This document shows, in pieces, positions 11,430 to 11,439 of a DNA stretch of 11,439 nt. A program made the translations under genes and the position numbers. Position 1 is the first letter of the stretch, and each line of letters opens with the position of its first letter. The notes beneath the pieces are model-generated. The model did no database searches, was not told the DNA's origin, and saw only the letters and a program-made list of their open reading frames with translations. The stretch is from an uncultured Collinsella sp. Lineage in GTDB: Bacteria; Actinomycetota; Coriobacteriia; Coriobacteriales; Coriobacteriaceae. The DNA lies in assembly GCA_902479075.1 (NCBI GenBank), contig CABSNK010000033.1, positions 1 through 11,439 on the forward strand, in the 5' to 3' direction.

Positions 11430-11439
11430 TGGCGGGGAA
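11430..11439 (-). tRNA. tRNA-Ser, 3' end only (cut by the window edge)
   Basis: The last ten bases read TTCCCC-G-CCA on the minus strand: acceptor-stem 3' strand, discriminator G and encoded CCA. The G discriminator with an acceptor end of this type is typical of bacterial tRNA-Ser, and the duplicated copy at 11244-11261 shows the next bases CGATTCCC of the T-arm. The anticodon lies outside the window, so the isoacceptor, and to a degree the amino acid, are uncertain. Confidence 0.65.

Larger units (their letters stand above)
11192..11439 (-). repeat. tRNA-Ser-associated repeat unit with duplicated tRNA tail, terminator and hairpin core
   Basis: Two direct copies of at least 62 bp (11192-11253 and 11378-11439) differ at one base and lie 186 bp apart; the right copy continues past the window. 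Each runs from GGTCCA through an A-rich stretch and terminator to the reverse complement of the tRNA-Ser 3' end. The distal tail (11244-11261) extends to a T-arm half. The spacer has three hairpins: 11262-11282 (9 bp, GCT loop), 11292-11305 (GGCGC/GCGCC) and 11320-11340 (stem with one bulged A). At the right end lies GGTTCGATTCC (11361-11371), an inverted copy of this tRNA's T-arm type, with CCA at 11381-11383. Same order of parts as near tRNA-Arg and tRNA-Leu. Confidence 0.87.

Overview
The window looks like ordinary chromosome from a high-GC, Gram-positive-type bacterium. I would guess an actinomycete of the class Coriobacteriia (Collinsella or a relative). That guess rests on GC content, a Gram-positive/actinobacterial LexA box, gene content and general familiarity with such loci; no marker gene here proves it. 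Every complete gene except one small membrane protein lies on the minus strand, so the text below reads from right to left.

Right end (11439 to 10964): the last ten bases of a tRNA-Ser gene, its terminator, a roughly 186-bp repeat unit that duplicates the tRNA 3' end and the terminator, a large inverted repeat, and a promoter with a palindromic operator. Next comes a run of a cytoplasmic glucanase-like GH5 protein lacking the usual catalytic acid/base (10963-9902), rsmI (9895-9017) and metG (8947-7346), closed by a strong terminator. rsmA (7238-6378) and tatD (6388-5471) follow, overlapping by 11 bp, and lead into tRNA-Leu(CAG) with its own promoter (5427-5341).

Middle (5358 to 2621): a second copy of the tRNA-associated repeat unit, then an SPFH/band-7 membrane protein, rlmH and proC, all on the minus strand. 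proC ends beside a terminator enclosed by a perfect 22-bp inverted repeat.

Left part (2616 to 1): a plus-strand gene for a 57-aa single-pass membrane protein, missed by long-ORF scans, faces serS divergently across a promoter region with two perfect palindromes. Left of serS lies a 125-aa gene of unknown function whose promoter carries a perfect Gram-positive LexA (SOS) box. Then come tRNA-Arg(ACG) and the third copy of the tRNA-associated repeat.

Most genes serve translation: two aminoacyl-tRNA synthetases, three tRNAs, two 16S rRNA methyltransferases and one 23S methyltransferase. TatD, proline synthesis, a membrane scaffold protein and the GH5 protein are passengers.

The most unusual thing is the same architecture behind all three tRNA genes. 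Each tRNA is followed by an intrinsic terminator with a GCAA loop. Next comes an inverted copy of that tRNA's own T-arm, ending in CCA on the opposite strand, and a GC-rich core of three hairpins. Last comes a second copy of the tRNA 3' end, cut in the T-loop, with a second terminator. The repeat period is 190, 189 and 186 bp. I do not recognise this as a named element and treat it as a candidate undescribed tRNA-linked repeat or mini-element family.
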